Assembly (NCBI GenBank): GCA_003260075.1
Contig: QLIY01000090.1
Coordinates: forward strand, 52,482 to 116,481
Reading direction: 5' to 3'
Length of the DNA: 64,000 nt
Source: Phallusia mammillata
Lineage: Eukaryota; Chordata; Ascidiacea; Phlebobranchia; Ascidiidae
The notes below the pieces were generated by a model, which was given only the letters and a program-made list of their open reading frames with translations, was not told the origin of the DNA and ran no database searches. Made by a program: the position numbers and the translations under genes. Below are positions 1 through 11,614 of the stretch, one piece after another (position 1 is the first letter of the stretch; every line of letters starts with the position of its first letter).

Positions 1-738
1 ATTATAAATATAGTAAATGGTATATGTGATACATCGTTAAATATGATGTAGTATATATAAACTGGCAATATATAGGAAAACCACTATTCTAGTTTATCCA
101 ACAAAATGTGCAGACTGTGCCAACTGTATAAAATAAATCGATACAAATATTTTGTTTCCCTTGTTGTTCTTCAGTTTGTTTATGTCTGGCCTTGCCTTTT
201 GTATTTCTTACATGTTCCTTTGTTTACCTATACCCATAAACCGTTGTAAGGATGGGTTAGAAGGTTGTGTAAAGACTGTTGTCTTTTATGACCCGGTTTC
301 TGTTGCCTATAACTTGGTTGCCAATGTCTGGTAAGATCTTCATCTGGCCTCTAAAATGCCTTTGTTACAATGTTGACATAGCACATACAGCTGCCTGGAA
401 AGAACCTAACTAAGCAAGTCAAGTGCTTGCTCTATTCTGCAACTAAGGATGTATATTTGTTCACTGTGCAATTCTGCTAGTTTACTTGCATTGCTGAGAA
501 AATGTACTTATAAGCAAAATGCTATCATTGCAAAAAAAACTGTTTCTCCTTATGATGTAAGTCAAGCAAAATTGCAATTCGATATTACCATTGTTATAAT
601 GTCGAATTGCAATTTTGCTTGACTTGGCAAGATCAATTGGTCTTAGCAATTAACTTTAAATCTTAATGATTTCGGTTTAAGTGCCAAATATTTTTACTAA
701 ATTTTTGCCTACTTATTAATATTGAACATATTTTGTAG
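1..738. other. Intronic or 5' flanking DNA of the PH-domain gene
   Basis: No exon could be supported here. An acceptor (tttttgtag) at its right edge opens the first recognisable PH-domain exon, so most of this stretch is probably intron. An open frame at 152-334 starts at a non-ATG codon and shows no family match. The notable content is a long hairpin at 559-625, listed separately. Confidence 0.5.
559..625. repeat. Near-perfect 67-nt hairpin (candidate small-RNA precursor or miniature foldback element)
   Basis: Arms 559-582 and 602-625 are exact reverse complements over 24 bp (left arm begins aagtcaagcaaaattgc). Pairing continues inward by a G-T wobble and four A-T pairs, leaving a loop of about 9 nt (588-596). 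The length fits an animal pre-miRNA, but the absence of mismatches is more typical of a young inverted repeat or an siRNA-type hairpin. It sits upstream of a PH-domain exon on the gene's sense strand. No target-site duplication is visible. The structure is seen in the sequence; a function is speculative. Confidence 0.55.
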
Positions 739-3151
739 CTTGCTTCCAAAGAAGGATTCCTCACCAAGCAGGGGTGGTATGTAAAGAATTGGAAAACTCG
801 GTGGTTTGTCCTTGCAAAGAATGAACTCAGCTACTATGCTGATCGTAATGTAAGTAATGCCTTAAGATACGACAACATTGTATGGAAACTTAAATTCACA
901 TTTTTACAATTTCTTTAAAAGTTGAATTCCCCTCAGGCTGTGCATTTGAGAAGAGAAGATTTCCTGATTTTTTATTGTCTTTTGAGACTTTATAAGCAGG
1001 ATTTTGCAAGATGAAGATAATGTTAGAAAAAATGACATTGTAATGTCAGTTACTTTCAGATTCAACTAAGGTGAAGCAATACCCCAAAAGATTTTTAGAG
1101 CAGAGTTTTTTCAGAGTAGATTTATTTTGTTGCAAGGTACTGTTCACAGTTTCAAAGATGTACAAGTCAATTTGAATTTGGCATAATACATGTATAACAT
1201 TTGGCAGAATATTTTCATTCCCACAATAAGAGAACATATTTAAAAAACCACACATTATGCTTAATCACTCTGTTGACAAATGAGCTTTTGTAAAACTACT
1301 TGTCGATTACTTTGAAAAAAGTACACCACTTTTGATGATTGTTGTGTAGTAGTGCTGTCGTATAACTATTATTTCCTTTACCACACAAACAAACCCAACT
1401 CAACTCTAGCAGTTGGAGACAACCAGGCTATTTAACATAGTTGTTGCATTGAAGTATTTTTTTCTGCTGTGGACTAGAGTATTTCATAGACTGCATTTCA
1501 TGAAACAATGAACGCTAACCCTTGCAAATTATTGCAACCCATTGACCACATTGAGTCATGGCATTGTAGAGTAAGGGGCTTCTGTTTTGCTCTAAAAAGG
1601 TGCTTCCATCCCGAGATAATAGTAGTCAATTGTTATATCATCAGCATGCCCTTGTTTACTATATCCAACACAATACATTGTTTCTGTGCAGTGTGGTAGC
1701 AATGATCTGAACCTCCTGGGAAATCAAAACTTAAATATGCAGAAAAGTTATACTACTTACAAGAGACCAAAGTAATCAGATTTCAAGGAGAAAATAAAAT
1801 TTGCAGAAAAAAACAGATCATCAGTTTAGTCAAATGACCAATGTCAAGATGAAAGTGATAGAAAAATATAACACAGAGAAAAAGTATGTATTTAGCAGGA
1901 ATTAGGTTGTAGTGTCAGTGATTTTTTGGGGTTTTGCACCAACACAGGGCATAATTTGACACAGATTCTACATGCAATACACAAATATGCTTTTGCATGC
2001 TTAGCTGTTTAACTGCCCACCACTGATTATACTGCCCTTGCTTATGTTTTAAAGTGTGTTTGGTTAAAGCCTTATATCATGGATCCTCAACATATAGTCA
2101 GTGAATTCAAAACGTTTTTTGGAGTTTGTGACCATTACCAAGTAATCCAAATATATTTTTCTGCTTTTGTTATTTAACTGTTTATAAAGTCTGCAATTAG
2201 TTATGCCACAAAAAAAATAATGTGGGACCTAGAATGCTTAAAAATCTGATTTTAACAATATGACTGTGTAGTACAGGTTATAGTTTCAAACCCCTTCAAT
2301 TTTGCAACATAACTTAAAAATTGCAGAGAGAAAAGCCTATTAAGACACTGATTCTTGAAGACTGTCAGGGTTGTTGGAAAGATGAGACAACTGGAAAAAA
2401 CTTTGCATTTCGGCTCGAATTTCCAGATCGAACCTGGTATTTTTACGCAAACACTGAAGAGGAGCAGAAGGAATGGGTGGAAATGATTAAGTGGAAAATA
2501 GTATGTTTGTTTTTAAAAGTTTATTGAAATATTGCAAGATTTTATGATACCTAATTCTTACAAGATACCTACTATCAAAGTAGTCGTAAAAGATATATGG
2601 AGTTAACCTCTGTTAATCTGAGCCCATTTGGCCAAACAAATTTTCGAATTAGGAGTAGTTCCAAATTAACTGATGTCGATTAGTTTTCAAATCATTTGTA
2701 CATTGTGTTTTGTCCGAATTAGGTTAAGATCGGGATTAAATCCTGTTTAACTAAGTTGTACTGTACCTTTACATAAAACTGCTCAAAAATATTTGATTGT
2801 AAAGCAAACAGCTTTTTACAGGTTAGGGCCAAACCAATTTTAAAACAACAAACACAAATACATCAAAGTCACATTTAGTGTTTACTGTATTTAAAATAAT
2901 AATAAAACACTAATAATTAACTGTGTATATGTGGATATAGGGCGTGCGCGTATGAAGAAAGTGTCAGTCTATTTAAATGGTATTTTGTCTGACACTAGAT
3001 GGTGCAAGAGAGCTGTATATTAATAAAATTCGCATTGCAAAGCCTTTTCATATGACATAATAAGCTGCTACTCGATTTACACTTATGTCATCCTAAAGTT
3101 TTTCCTTTTTTGCAGAAACAAATTCGCAAAGATTCAATTGGTGGAACATGA
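739..3151 (+). CDS. DAPP1-like PH-domain adaptor, C-terminal exons (5' partial)
   Basis: Three exons join in frame: 739-849 (donor gtaagt), 2327-2500 (acceptor ttgcag, donor gtatgt) and 3116-3151 (acceptor tgcag, stop TGA), all phase 0, giving 106 residues. They form one pleckstrin-homology domain. Strand 1 begins EGFLTKQG, followed by the basic KNWKTRWF segment that in this class contacts 3-phosphoinositides, and the C-terminal helix holds the invariant Trp in EEQKEWVEMIKWK. The end, KWKIKQIRKD, closely resembles DAPP1/Bam32 (RWKLSQIRKQ), a membrane-recruited adaptor with an N-terminal SH2 domain. No SH2 exon was found, so upstream exons probably lie before this window. An AATAAA at 3208-3213 ends the gene. 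The PH domain is secure; the DAPP1 assignment is from memory and could instead be another PLEKH/TAPP-type protein. Confidence 0.85.
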
Positions 3152-3207
3152 GCATTTCCGTTTATTTGGAAGATTTTTTCTGCTGGATATCATGTTGTTG
3201 TGCATGA

Positions 3208-3213
3208 AATAAA
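3208..3213 (+). promoter_or_regulatory. Polyadenylation signal AATAAA of the PH-domain gene
   Basis: A canonical AATAAA 57 nt after the TGA stop. It implies a short 3'UTR, which supports 3116-3151 being the terminal exon. Confidence 0.6.
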
Positions 3214-4414
3214 GTGCCTTTTATTTGTCTATAGCATAGCTATTTTTATTACCCAACTGTATAATAAGACTTTTCCATGCCACAAAAAAAATGTTGGGTA
3301 TGAACGTTTATGTGCCTTTTGGTATTCAGTTTTTTTGTCTTTTTGGCTGTTTTTATGCATTTAAAATTGATTTTTATGCTATGGAGGGTTGTGACGAAGG
3401 GTACTATTTAACAATGGTCAATTAAAGAAACACATTCATTTGAAAGTAAAATATATTGATGTGGTATACAGTTTTTCAAAAACTGTTAAATAGCCGACTG
3501 CTGCCAAAAATTTCGGAAAAGTATCATTTTTGTACATTCTACTTTCCAATCCCCAAATAACTATTGAACATAAAAGCAGACCTGTATTGTTTACTAAAAT
3601 TGGCAATGGTTTATTTTTTAACTAGTACCTGAAGAGATTATAGATTACTATTCACATGAATGGAAAATCTGTTTTTATGTGATCGTTTGAAGCATTTACT
3701 AAACATTGTGTAACAAAAATAGCTTTCAGAGTGCCAATTCACATTTAGTGATGTGACCTACAATGACATTGTGATTTCTATATTTCAAGTGATAACTATT
3801 GACATCAGCAATATTCAACATACAGCACTGAGTGTATATTTTCCATGCACGGATTTAAAGCTTAAAAATATGCCAAACAAATGAAAATATGAATTTCTGT
3901 AATGTTATTTCACTCATAATACAGTACTAACAATTCACTTAAAGCAATGTTATTTAAAAACACAAGTCATTTAGCATCACACTTCATTTCTGTTCAATGA
4001 TTTAATTGAAAAATTTGGCACATCGAAAATACAAACTTTTATAGTCTGTTTTGGGACTTAACTGAAACTGATTATTGTTGACATGGTTTTTGTCTCTTTT
4101 TTGCCCTGCTCTTTTTTAGGTACTGTTTAACTTTATCACCTCGCTGCAATATATTCATTTAAACCCAAAACTAAATTATCATATTGTACTTTTTTAAAGT
4201 TAATTTCAAAGGGTGTACATTGGGCGCCATGATTTTTTAATCACTATGTACATTCTTGATTTTTCTTTGTGCTTTTTTCCATTTATTGTGCATCAGTGAC
4301 CAATTAGCTATGAACTTTCATTCAGATATATTTCAATTAACAACCAAGTGTTACTTTTCTGGCAAGGGTGCACAACATTTTTGCTATTGCCAGCCGCATT
4401 ACAGGTCCTTATCT
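3214..4414. other. AT-rich intergenic DNA, nothing recognised
   Basis: Homopolymer-rich, AT-rich sequence without a supportable open frame, RNA gene or terminal repeat. Confidence 0.6.
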
Positions 4415-4422
4415 TTCTAAAC

Positions 4423-4649
4423 CAGTGGTTTTCAACCTGGGGGTCATTTACCATTTTACTTGGATAAACAATAAAAAAGTAACTAACTTATAATTTACAA
4501 GGGATTATGGTTCAGTATTATACAATCTTTGTTTGCCTCAAGTCAATCTTTTAATATATTGTTGAAAAAAGATGGAATTTTAGTGAGGGTTCGTCAGTTA
4601 CATTGGGTTGCTAAAATGGGTCCTCCAATAAAAAGGTTGAAAACCACCG
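4423..4649. mobile_element. Non-autonomous hAT element (CAGTGGTTTTCAACC ends)
   Basis: Starts CAGTGGTTTTCAACC and ends GGTTGAAAACCACCG, imperfect terminal inverted repeats. The flanks ttctaaac (4415-4422) and ttctgaac (4650-4657) form an 8-bp target-site duplication with one mismatch, as expected for hAT transposition. It is 227 bp with no transposase. Confidence 0.8.
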
Positions 4650-5070
4650 TTCTGAACCTAAAAAATCGTCTTTAACCCGCTTTAAAAGCAAAGGATCTAA
4701 TACAAAAGTATCATGGTCGAATTAATTGCCACGCTGTTACTACGGTAGCAACATCAAGCTTTTACTGCCTCGATCTCGTAAACATTGTGTGTGCTTATGT
4801 TCATGTACATAATAAAACTAGTTTGACCCGTTGTTGTTTGGTGCCGTTAAAAAGCACTACTGAGTTGGACCTTGATTGACCGAGTCTTATCCATCAAAGC
4901 ATACCTTGACTATGAAGATTCTATGGAGACAGTTTCAAAGATGAAGTGATTTGATACAAATACGTAGTGGTCTGGCTTTTGTTCTTTCATGTGATTGCAC
5001 ATGTTTTGTTTGTTGTGTTTAAGATTTAGTGTGCACTGAATTTAATTGGGGTCAACTTTATCAGGTAAAG

Positions 5071-5327
5071 CAGTGGTTCTCAACCTTATATTGTTTGCGT
5101 ACCACCGGACGACTTTTTGTATCACTGCGTACCACTTTAAACTTACTTGAATGGGTAGGCCAAGGCATATGCTTATCGTTCCTGGCAAGGTTTGATTCCT
5201 AAATAATGTCCAAGACACAAGTTTCGCCCAAATCCAGACCTGATCAGTTTTGATTTAAGGGCAGCAAAAAGCTACTAACATACCACCTGAAAGGCCCAGG
5301 CGTACCACAGGTTGAGAACAAATGGAC
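5071..5327. mobile_element. Degenerate hAT MITE (CAGTGGTTCTCAACCTT left end)
   Basis: The left end CAGTGGTTCTCAACCTT is canonical for many hAT elements. The right end near 5308-5327 (aggttgagaac) is decayed and lacks the terminal CACTG. The phrase 'gcgtaccac' occurs near both ends (about 5096 and 5300). No clear target duplication. Non-coding. Confidence 0.65.
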
Positions 5328-5447
5328 TAAAAAATAAATGGTGGTTCTCACATATTTCTTTTGTGTGTGTGTGTGTAGAGGGTGGCAATTTGCATCAAAA
5401 AAAGATAAGAAGGAAATGTAAATTTCCAACTTTAACGTACAGTGGAC

Positions 5448-5751
5448 CAGTGGTGGGATTCAAATTTTTTGTCAGCCGATTCTATCACAAAAGGGGGGGG
5501 GGGTTTTTTCAGCCGGTTTTGTCACAAAAAGTCCATTGACAGTAACCAGTAATGCTAACCGGTTCGCTGATCTCAAAGTCAATTGACAGTAACCAGTAAT
5601 GCTAACTGGTTCGCTGATCTCATAAAATTTCGAGTGGACGGTTCTATAGAACCGGTACGAACCGGCTGAATCCCAACAGTGTTTGTATTTAGTAATTATT
5701 ATCACAGACGGTTCTATAGAACCGGCACGAACCGGCTGAATCCCACCACTG
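5448..5751. mobile_element. hAT element of the CAGTGGTGGGATTCA family, containing an assembly gap
   Basis: Begins CAGTGGTGGGATTCA and ends TGAATCCCACCACTG. The 8-bp target duplication cagtggac is perfect (5440-5447 and 5752-5759). Internally, a segment containing aaccagtaatgctaac is repeated in tandem (about 5530-5620), and the gttctatagaaccgg end motif occurs twice (5640 and 5710), so this copy has internal duplications or is a composite of two copies. A G-run at 5493-5503 interrupts it. Related copies lie at 6262-6413, 7206-7379 and 48478-48658. Confidence 0.85.
5493..5503. other. G-run assembly gap (one template G plus ten G)
   Basis: The sequence before the run (5465-5493) and after it (5504-5531) are imperfect copies of about 28 bp. 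The copy on the right carries a G after its A-run, so the inserted block is exactly ten G. Confidence 0.7.
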
Positions 5752-5759
5752 CAGTGGAC

Positions 5760-6261
5760 CAACCCTGACTTAACCCACACACAAAGCGTCACATTCAGCA
5801 TCAACCAAAGCGCTTAAAGGTATTCCAGCACTTCCGCCTTGCGTGTGCGACTTTATAACGGAGTAACGGTGAAATCGCACCATTCTGGCGGTCGTGCGCG
5901 ATGTTTGCATACTTCCAAGGCCATTTGCATTGAGCCGATGAAGATTTCGCGTTTTTTGGCGTCAAATCGTGCTGCAGTGTGGCCAACAGTCGTGCCGGGA
6001 TGTGCATCATGGAAATTTGCACGCTTATGACGTAACAATCAGCACGTGACGATTTTGAGCTAAGAGCCAGGTGCTGATCTGCGCAATGGAACTATAAGCA
6101 CTACATAGGCCCTAAATTCCTGGTAATTTGAATCCAATACAAAAGGAAAATATTACTGTAATGTTGCATGTTTACATTCATTACCAAAGCAATATCCAGT
6201 TAAAATATCTTTAATTTATTTTAATGCCAAGACGCCACCACGAATTCGACTTGAAAAGGCA
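5760..6261. promoter_or_regulatory. GC-richer block with promoter-like motifs, no gene identified
   Basis: About 5815-6060 is visibly richer in CpG than its surroundings. It contains an octamer atttgcat (5930-5937), a CRE-like tgacgtaa (6028-6035) and an E-box cacgtg (6043-6048). Overlapping short open frames on both strands match no family. It may be a distal regulatory element or a promoter; direction is unknown. Confidence 0.3.
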
Positions 6262-6413
6262 TTTGAGGTGCTGGCTCTTTTTCAGCCGCTTCTGTTACAA
6301 AAAGTCATATTTCCATTGACAGTAACCAGTAATGCTAACCGGTTCGCTGATCTCATAAAATTTCTTGAGACGGTTCTACAGAACCGGTGCGAACCGACTG
6401 AATCCCACCACCT
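6262..6413. mobile_element. Truncated copy of the CAGTGGTGGGATTCA hAT family
   Basis: Shares the internal segment with aaccagtaatgctaacc and the right end ctgaatcccaccacc with the elements at 5448 and 7206. The left terminus is decayed and no target duplication is visible. Confidence 0.7.
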
Positions 6414-7197
6414 TGTCCTATATGTTGGATATTTTTCAAACGTGGTGTTCTACTCTATTGTCTTAAGCTTTGCAAAAAAACGAGTTTCAAAATATGCATT
6501 GGTATTATACAGTTTATTATACAGTACAGTACAATAATTGATGAATACAAGCCATTGTAACATTACACTGTAGTCAGAAAGTTTTGTGGGTTGTACCGAC
6601 ATTTTCGTTGCAATCTGTAGGTTTGTACCGCTTTTCGTAACTCCTTTCTGATAGTATCAAAATTATCTTTTGGAAACATGTAATGTTTTAACATAATCTA
6701 TTGATTGGTAGCTTTACAATTCAAATTGTTTACATTATATTAACGGGTTTCATTAAGGATGAATCGAAAGTACGAAATTCGGCTGAATAAGACAAACCTA
6801 ATATTTAACAGCACAGCATTCGGGCGGCGTATGTACTTTAGCATATTGGATGTAGTTTCCCTTTAAGGAACATATGAGTAACCGTTAGGGCTTTTCCGCA
6901 AAAGCAAAATCTCACTTTATAGGATGCAAAACTTCCACTATGCGCTGTGAACAGCTGCGTGGGGATTTTTGCGTGTGTGTCTTTCAAAATTTAAATGCAA
7001 CATCGTTTTTAACTTTACAAAAGTCAGCGGTGAAATGTTAAATCGTGCGAAAGTCGAGAGGCCACAGGTTCAAATCCAGGCCACGAACCCGTGAACATGT
7101 TTAAATCCTGTAGCGGATGTCGACGCCTGAATGAAATGATTCCTGATATGATGGTAAACTTATAAAATTATTAATCACGATTATTGGCAATTGCTGG
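6414..7197. other. Intergenic, possible tRNA-like SINE relic
   Basis: AT-rich and non-coding. A B-box-like ggttcaaatcc at 7068-7078 suggests a decayed tRNA-derived SINE around 7030-7090, but no convincing A box or flanking duplication was found. Confidence 0.3.
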
Positions 7198-7205
7198 AGT
7201 TTTTG

Positions 7206-7379
7206 CAGTGGTGGGATTCAGCCGGTTCGCACCGTTTCTATAGAACCGTCTCCCGAAATTTTGATACCAGCGAACCGGTTATCATTACTGGTTACTGTAA
7301 ACTTTTTGTAACAGAACCGGCTGAAAAATATGAATTTTGTGATAGAACCATCTGACAAAAAATGTGAATCCCATCATTG
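7206..7379. mobile_element. hAT MITE, CAGTGGTGGGATTCA family, intact with perfect target duplication
   Basis: A 174-bp element starting CAGTGGTGGGATTCA and ending TGAATCCCATCATTG. It is flanked by identical 8-bp agtttttg (7198-7205 and 7380-7387). The best reference copy of this family here. Confidence 0.9.
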
Positions 7380-7387
7380 AGTTTTTG

Positions 7388-8087
7388 GTATCGTATATTC
7401 CAGGGGAGGGCGCTATATGTTCTTTTTCAATGTTCCTTTCAGTTTAGTTCACAATTATGTACCACAAGGTTTCGCTAAACCATGTTAGCTTTATTTAATT
7501 TTCTTGATTTTTGACAACATTGTAGTTACCACTAGTTAAGGAGTTCAATATGATGCTATAGCTTATTCTATGACAAATATAAACAAATTTTTCCTTATTT
7601 TAAACATTATAAAGCGAAAAAAGGGCCAATGACGTCACACGACGGTTTTCCACTTGCTCATGTATATGACGTCAGTACTTTATACCGACTTTTTAAATCA
7701 CGTTTTCGACATTGCTGGATGTAAAATTAATTACAGTTTGTGTTGGGATAAGTCCGAAATATAAATAAAACACATAATTTGAGGTACAGCATCACAAGCC
7801 AAAAAGACAGGCAGATTTATGTATACGTGATTAAACGTATTTAATAATGATTTTACATATCGCTTTTTCCAGGGTCGTGAGAGCCCGTGTGATTACGAGT
7901 CACGGTGGGCATACACGACGGCCTTTATCCGTACTTTTCCCGTATAAGATTCGGCCATTTGCTCATTCCATTCATGAGCGCAATTCACGTTCTGGGCACA
8001 CCCACTTTCCCTGTATGAACGTGTCGTTATATCATGCGCCACCTTTCAGCGAAAACACGATAAGAAATCTCTACGAAACTGATTGGT
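7388..8087. other. Intergenic with a pair of TGACGTCA sites
   Basis: Two full CRE/ATF palindromes TGACGTCA (7630-7637 and 7667-7674) lie 37 bp apart. An open frame at 7847-8113 runs into the duplicated segment at 8088 and matches no family. No other feature seen. Confidence 0.4.
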
Positions 8088-8314
8088 TACAGAACTGGGC
8101 TTTTACACAGTGAATACATTTTCCTGCAAACGCTCCAACTGATATACAGCTCAAGCTAATTCAATTGTGTAACTCAAGCTATTTTTTGTATGGCAGGGGG
8201 GGGGGATACAGAACTGGGCTTTTACACAGTGAATACATTTTCCTGCAAACGCTTCAACTGATATATAGCTCAAGCTAATTCAATTGTGTAACTCAAGCTA
8301 TTTTTTGTATGGCA
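8088..8314. other. 108-bp duplication around a ten-G assembly gap
   Basis: 8088-8195 and 8207-8314 are the same 108 bp with two substitutions (ctccaac/cttcaac, tacagc/tatagc), separated by exactly ten G (8196-8205). This reads as two overlapping contigs from different haplotypes joined without merging. Only one copy probably exists in the animal. Confidence 0.8.
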
Positions 8315-8440
8315 CAAGCTATTTTATTGATGTGTAGCTCAAGCTATTTTTTGCATGGCACAAGCTATTTTATTGATGTGTAGCTCAAGCTATTTTTTGT
8401 ATGGCACAAGCTATTTTATTGATGTGTAGCTCAAGCTATT
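8315..8440. repeat. 46-bp minisatellite, about 2.7 units
   Basis: Units start at 8315, 8361 and 8407 with period 46. Each contains caagctattttattg then tagctcaagctatttttt. A partial earlier unit (ctcaagctattttttgtatg) ends the preceding segment, so the array probably begins near 8290. Confidence 0.85.
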
Positions 8441-9229
8441 AGTGTTTAGAGTTCCTCACTCTATGGAAAGATTGGTTACCAAGCAACGATTATTTACCCT
8501 AAAAGTATATTCACCGAAAACCATACTCCCTGATTTGCTGTGAATTTCCATGTTAAAACAATATTTCAACTGCACAAAAATGGTAAAATTTTAGGTGTCG
8601 TATATTTTGTTCATATAAATGCTATGAATCTTTTCCAAAAAATAAACGATTGAATTGGTGGTCAACGCATTGTACTTCCTTTAGACTAAACAAGGGCATG
8701 TTGAAATTTTTGCAAACGCAGTTTTTTAACAGCTACCAAATGTGGCTGATCATGTCAGCGAGTCTATTTAGGCCTCATCACGTAGACAGATTTGACACAA
8801 ACCAGTATATAACGCATTCCATGAGTTAATGAAACAAAGCAGCAAGCATCAAAGCGCACTGCAATGCATTGTGTACATCCCATATTGAACCGCACGAAAC
8901 AACCGGGAGTTGGAATCGAAATTGCATGCAAATTTGCAATGACATATGCGGTTGCCTTGTGGCAAATAATGACGTACAGTAGCACGTACTGTGCCCCACT
9001 GTCGAATTCCAAGCTTAAAGCTGTGGTTTAAGTGGTAGGGGTCAACACGGATTTGACCCATTCCATCGTACAGGCCAATGAATGTCAATTTACGGAGTTC
9101 AAACGTGCATGAAAACTCACAAACGGTAAAGCTTCTGTCTTGTCGCCCTACAAAAGAAATTTATGTAAAGTGGATAACCAAACAAAGGCGTAGATCATGC
9201 TCTTTGTTTTGATTTTTCCTGTGGACCTC
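8441..9229. other. Intergenic, nothing recognised
   Basis: Open frames on the minus strand between 8764 and 9088 are short and overlap each other. They match no family known to me. No terminal repeats or RNA genes seen. Confidence 0.5.
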
Positions 9230-9294
9230 TCGACCGGTCGACCCAACTGTGGCCCATTCTAAATTATATCGACCGGTCGACCCAACTGTGGCCC
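9230..9294. repeat. 26-bp direct repeat around a gaccggtc palindrome
   Basis: A 26-bp sequence starting tcgaccggtcgacccaac occurs exactly at 9230-9255 and 9269-9294, 13 bp apart. Each copy contains the palindrome tcgaccggtcga. Confidence 0.8.
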
Positions 9295-9339
9295 CAGGTA
9301 TTACATTAGACCAAAATTACTCTGGAAAAAAAATACGTA

Positions 9340-9460
9340 GCGTTTTAACGTTTTAACGTTGCGCAGCTATTTCCGGCTTGGTGATTATTTTAGTGCTATT
9401 GTACCGCTGTGTGTTCTTTTACCAAGTCAAATAAACTCAACTAAACTCAATTGGAATAAA
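9340..9460 (+). mobile_element. Possible LINE 3' end relic
   Basis: The segment ends in an aataaactcaactaaact-type tail (9429-9450) resembling short-repeat tails of L2/CR1-class non-LTR retrotransposons. A similar tail in reverse orientation lies at 30856-30910. No reverse transcriptase remains. Weak. Confidence 0.25.
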
Positions 9461-9752
9461 GGCTTAACTTTCACGCCCCTTTCATTAGAACAAGTAACAG
9501 TATCAGAGACAAGCAACGTTGGGTTTCTGTCACCAAAGTCACTTTCGTGTGATCCCCTATCACATAAAGCATAATAATAACAGTAGCTGCTGCCTTCACC
9601 CAATATGCTGCGCTTTTTGCTTTACAAAATCGCGCATCTTGCTAATTTGTTACAAGGCAATTGTTTCACTTTGATTTCTTCCGCACACCAAAACAGAACT
9701 TAAATGGAAGGAAGTAATAGATAGCATGTAAGTGTCAGAGAGTTGTAAGTGT

Positions 9753-9945
9753 CAGAGAGTTATAAGTCGTACGGGCTTTACCGGTCGGGTTTAAGTCCAG
9801 CCCAAGATTGAATAAAATATCCTACGCTTGACTTCATACTCGGCATTATTTGTGTTGCAATTTACCCATATTCAGTGCTAGTTTAGGCTTTTTAAAATTT
9901 GAATTCGGGTCGGGTTTTGGGTTTGTTTTTTTGTGTTCGGGCCTT
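9753..9945. mobile_element. Fragment of the CAGAGTTGCAAG / gcccgaaccc element family
   Basis: A left-end-like cagagagttataagtcg is followed by cgggttt and gggtcgggttttggg motifs, the reverse complements of the aacccgg/cccgaaccc phrases in the intact element at 51208-51589. The right end was not found. Confidence 0.4.
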
Positions 9946-11614
9946 TATTCACTTCTCAAAGGGCGAACTACCGTTTTTAATCCAACGTAGTCTAAAACCA
10001 GAAACTGACCCAATTCCCATAGGGCATAGGATCACCATTGAGCTAATTCTGGGGTCCGACGGAGGCGTGGTCCTAAAGTTGTTGTTTTTTTTTAATTGTT
10101 CGAACAATAGATCTATTGTCATAATAGTTTTTTTCTTCGTGTGTTTGTCCAGAAAATGTAATCAATTTTCGTAACAATTAACTAACGTTTAATCCAGAAA
10201 GTTAACTTTTTTGTTGAGCCCAAGGTTATATACATGGGTTTAGTGAATGTTAAACTAGGGTTTCTTAAAAGTTTTTGGTTTATCTACATTAACGAACTAC
10301 ACCCTGACGTTGATTGTTGCACAATGTAAAAACCCAGTTTAAAAATCGCGTCGCACTATTTAAAAAAAAAAACCTTCACCTCATATCCTGGATTAACCCT
10401 CTTTAAATTTTCAACATTTTGAGGTACTTTGGTTACTTCACTCTTTATTTTGTGGGTTTTGTTGAATAAGCAATAGGTATCATTAACATTCCCAGCACCT
10501 GACCATAAGTGACAAAGAATGCGTAAAAGGTTTCCTGTCTGTCAGAAGAAGACCAAAACTCGCCACCGAAATGGATTATATTCGAAACCATACTCGACAC
10601 TTTAGCTAAACGTGACAGCTTGGTTAAGCGTTTGGCTTTGTAGTTTTCATAAATTTCAGCCCCCGATGCCTTCGGCCTGCTCCGAAATAGACCCTTGCCG
10701 GATTTTTCATCACGTTTTAGGAATCGGAGTGTAAATTGGCTTTTCTAAACACCTTTTAGTCTGTCACCTGAATTCCGCGATACGCTACACCAACAAGACT
10801 TCGGTTTGAATCCAATACCTACTGCTATTTCATATCAACGGAGGAATTTGCAACTTTTTTCTCTCATTTATTCTTGTACAGATACAATTTATATCTTTTG
10901 TTTTATGGCATACCCAATTTTCTTTTTGCTTACTTGACATAGGTTTTTAGAGCAAATGTTACGTTATGTTTGATTTGTTACCGCGGAAAATAAACTTAAC
11001 TTTAACGAAGACAGACGCGGGCCTCTATAAACGTATAATAGCCGAGATTGCATCCTCCATGACCGTTTAGCATAGAGCCAACAATTTTGCTCGATTTAAT
11101 ATTATCAAGAGATTGTTAATCTAGTAATTTGCTGGACCATTTGCTTTTCCACAGTAGAAACCCAAGACCAGTTTAGGAATTTTGTATGAGCAAACCTATT
11201 TTTTTGTAATTTGCCCATATGTCGCGTGAAAAAGGCTGATAAGATGCTCATCAGGAAGACTCGTATGTTTTAACTTGCGACCCCTTAATCTTGCGCAGAT
11301 GCCAAAATTGAAAATCTGGTTTAAATCAAACGATAGAAAATGCATGCACAATTTGGACTGCAGAAAAAACACGTTAGAATTGCATCTGCATTTGGTATAG
11401 TGTTCTTTCGATTTTTGCGTATTTAAAATCTAGAACGCTGCTAAATTCAAGCACCGATCAGGATTTTAGACTTTTTTCATGGGCTTTTAATCCATGACCC
11501 TTGCAAACCCTGGTGTGTTTTTATGTCTACATATGGGCCAGGCGCTTCGTTCCATTTGGCCAAGTTCATTACCAGTTTTTATGCCATCTGTCAATTGCCT
11601 CATATGAAACGTAC
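9946..11614. other. AT-rich intergenic DNA, nothing recognised
   Basis: No supportable frame, RNA gene or terminal repeat. An open frame at 9899-10174 crosses the element fragment above and is probably chance. Confidence 0.5.

Noticed and set aside
152-334. Upstream exon of the PH-domain gene
   Set aside because: A gtaag follows at about 332, but the translation has no resemblance to SH2 or linker sequence and no acceptor context was convincing.
5472-5804. 110-codon minus-strand frame
   Set aside because: Lies almost wholly within the duplicated CAGTGGTGGGATTCA hAT element; a repeat shadow.
8315-8440. CRISPR-like array
   Set aside because: The 46-bp units are contiguous without unique spacers; it is a minisatellite in a eukaryotic genome.
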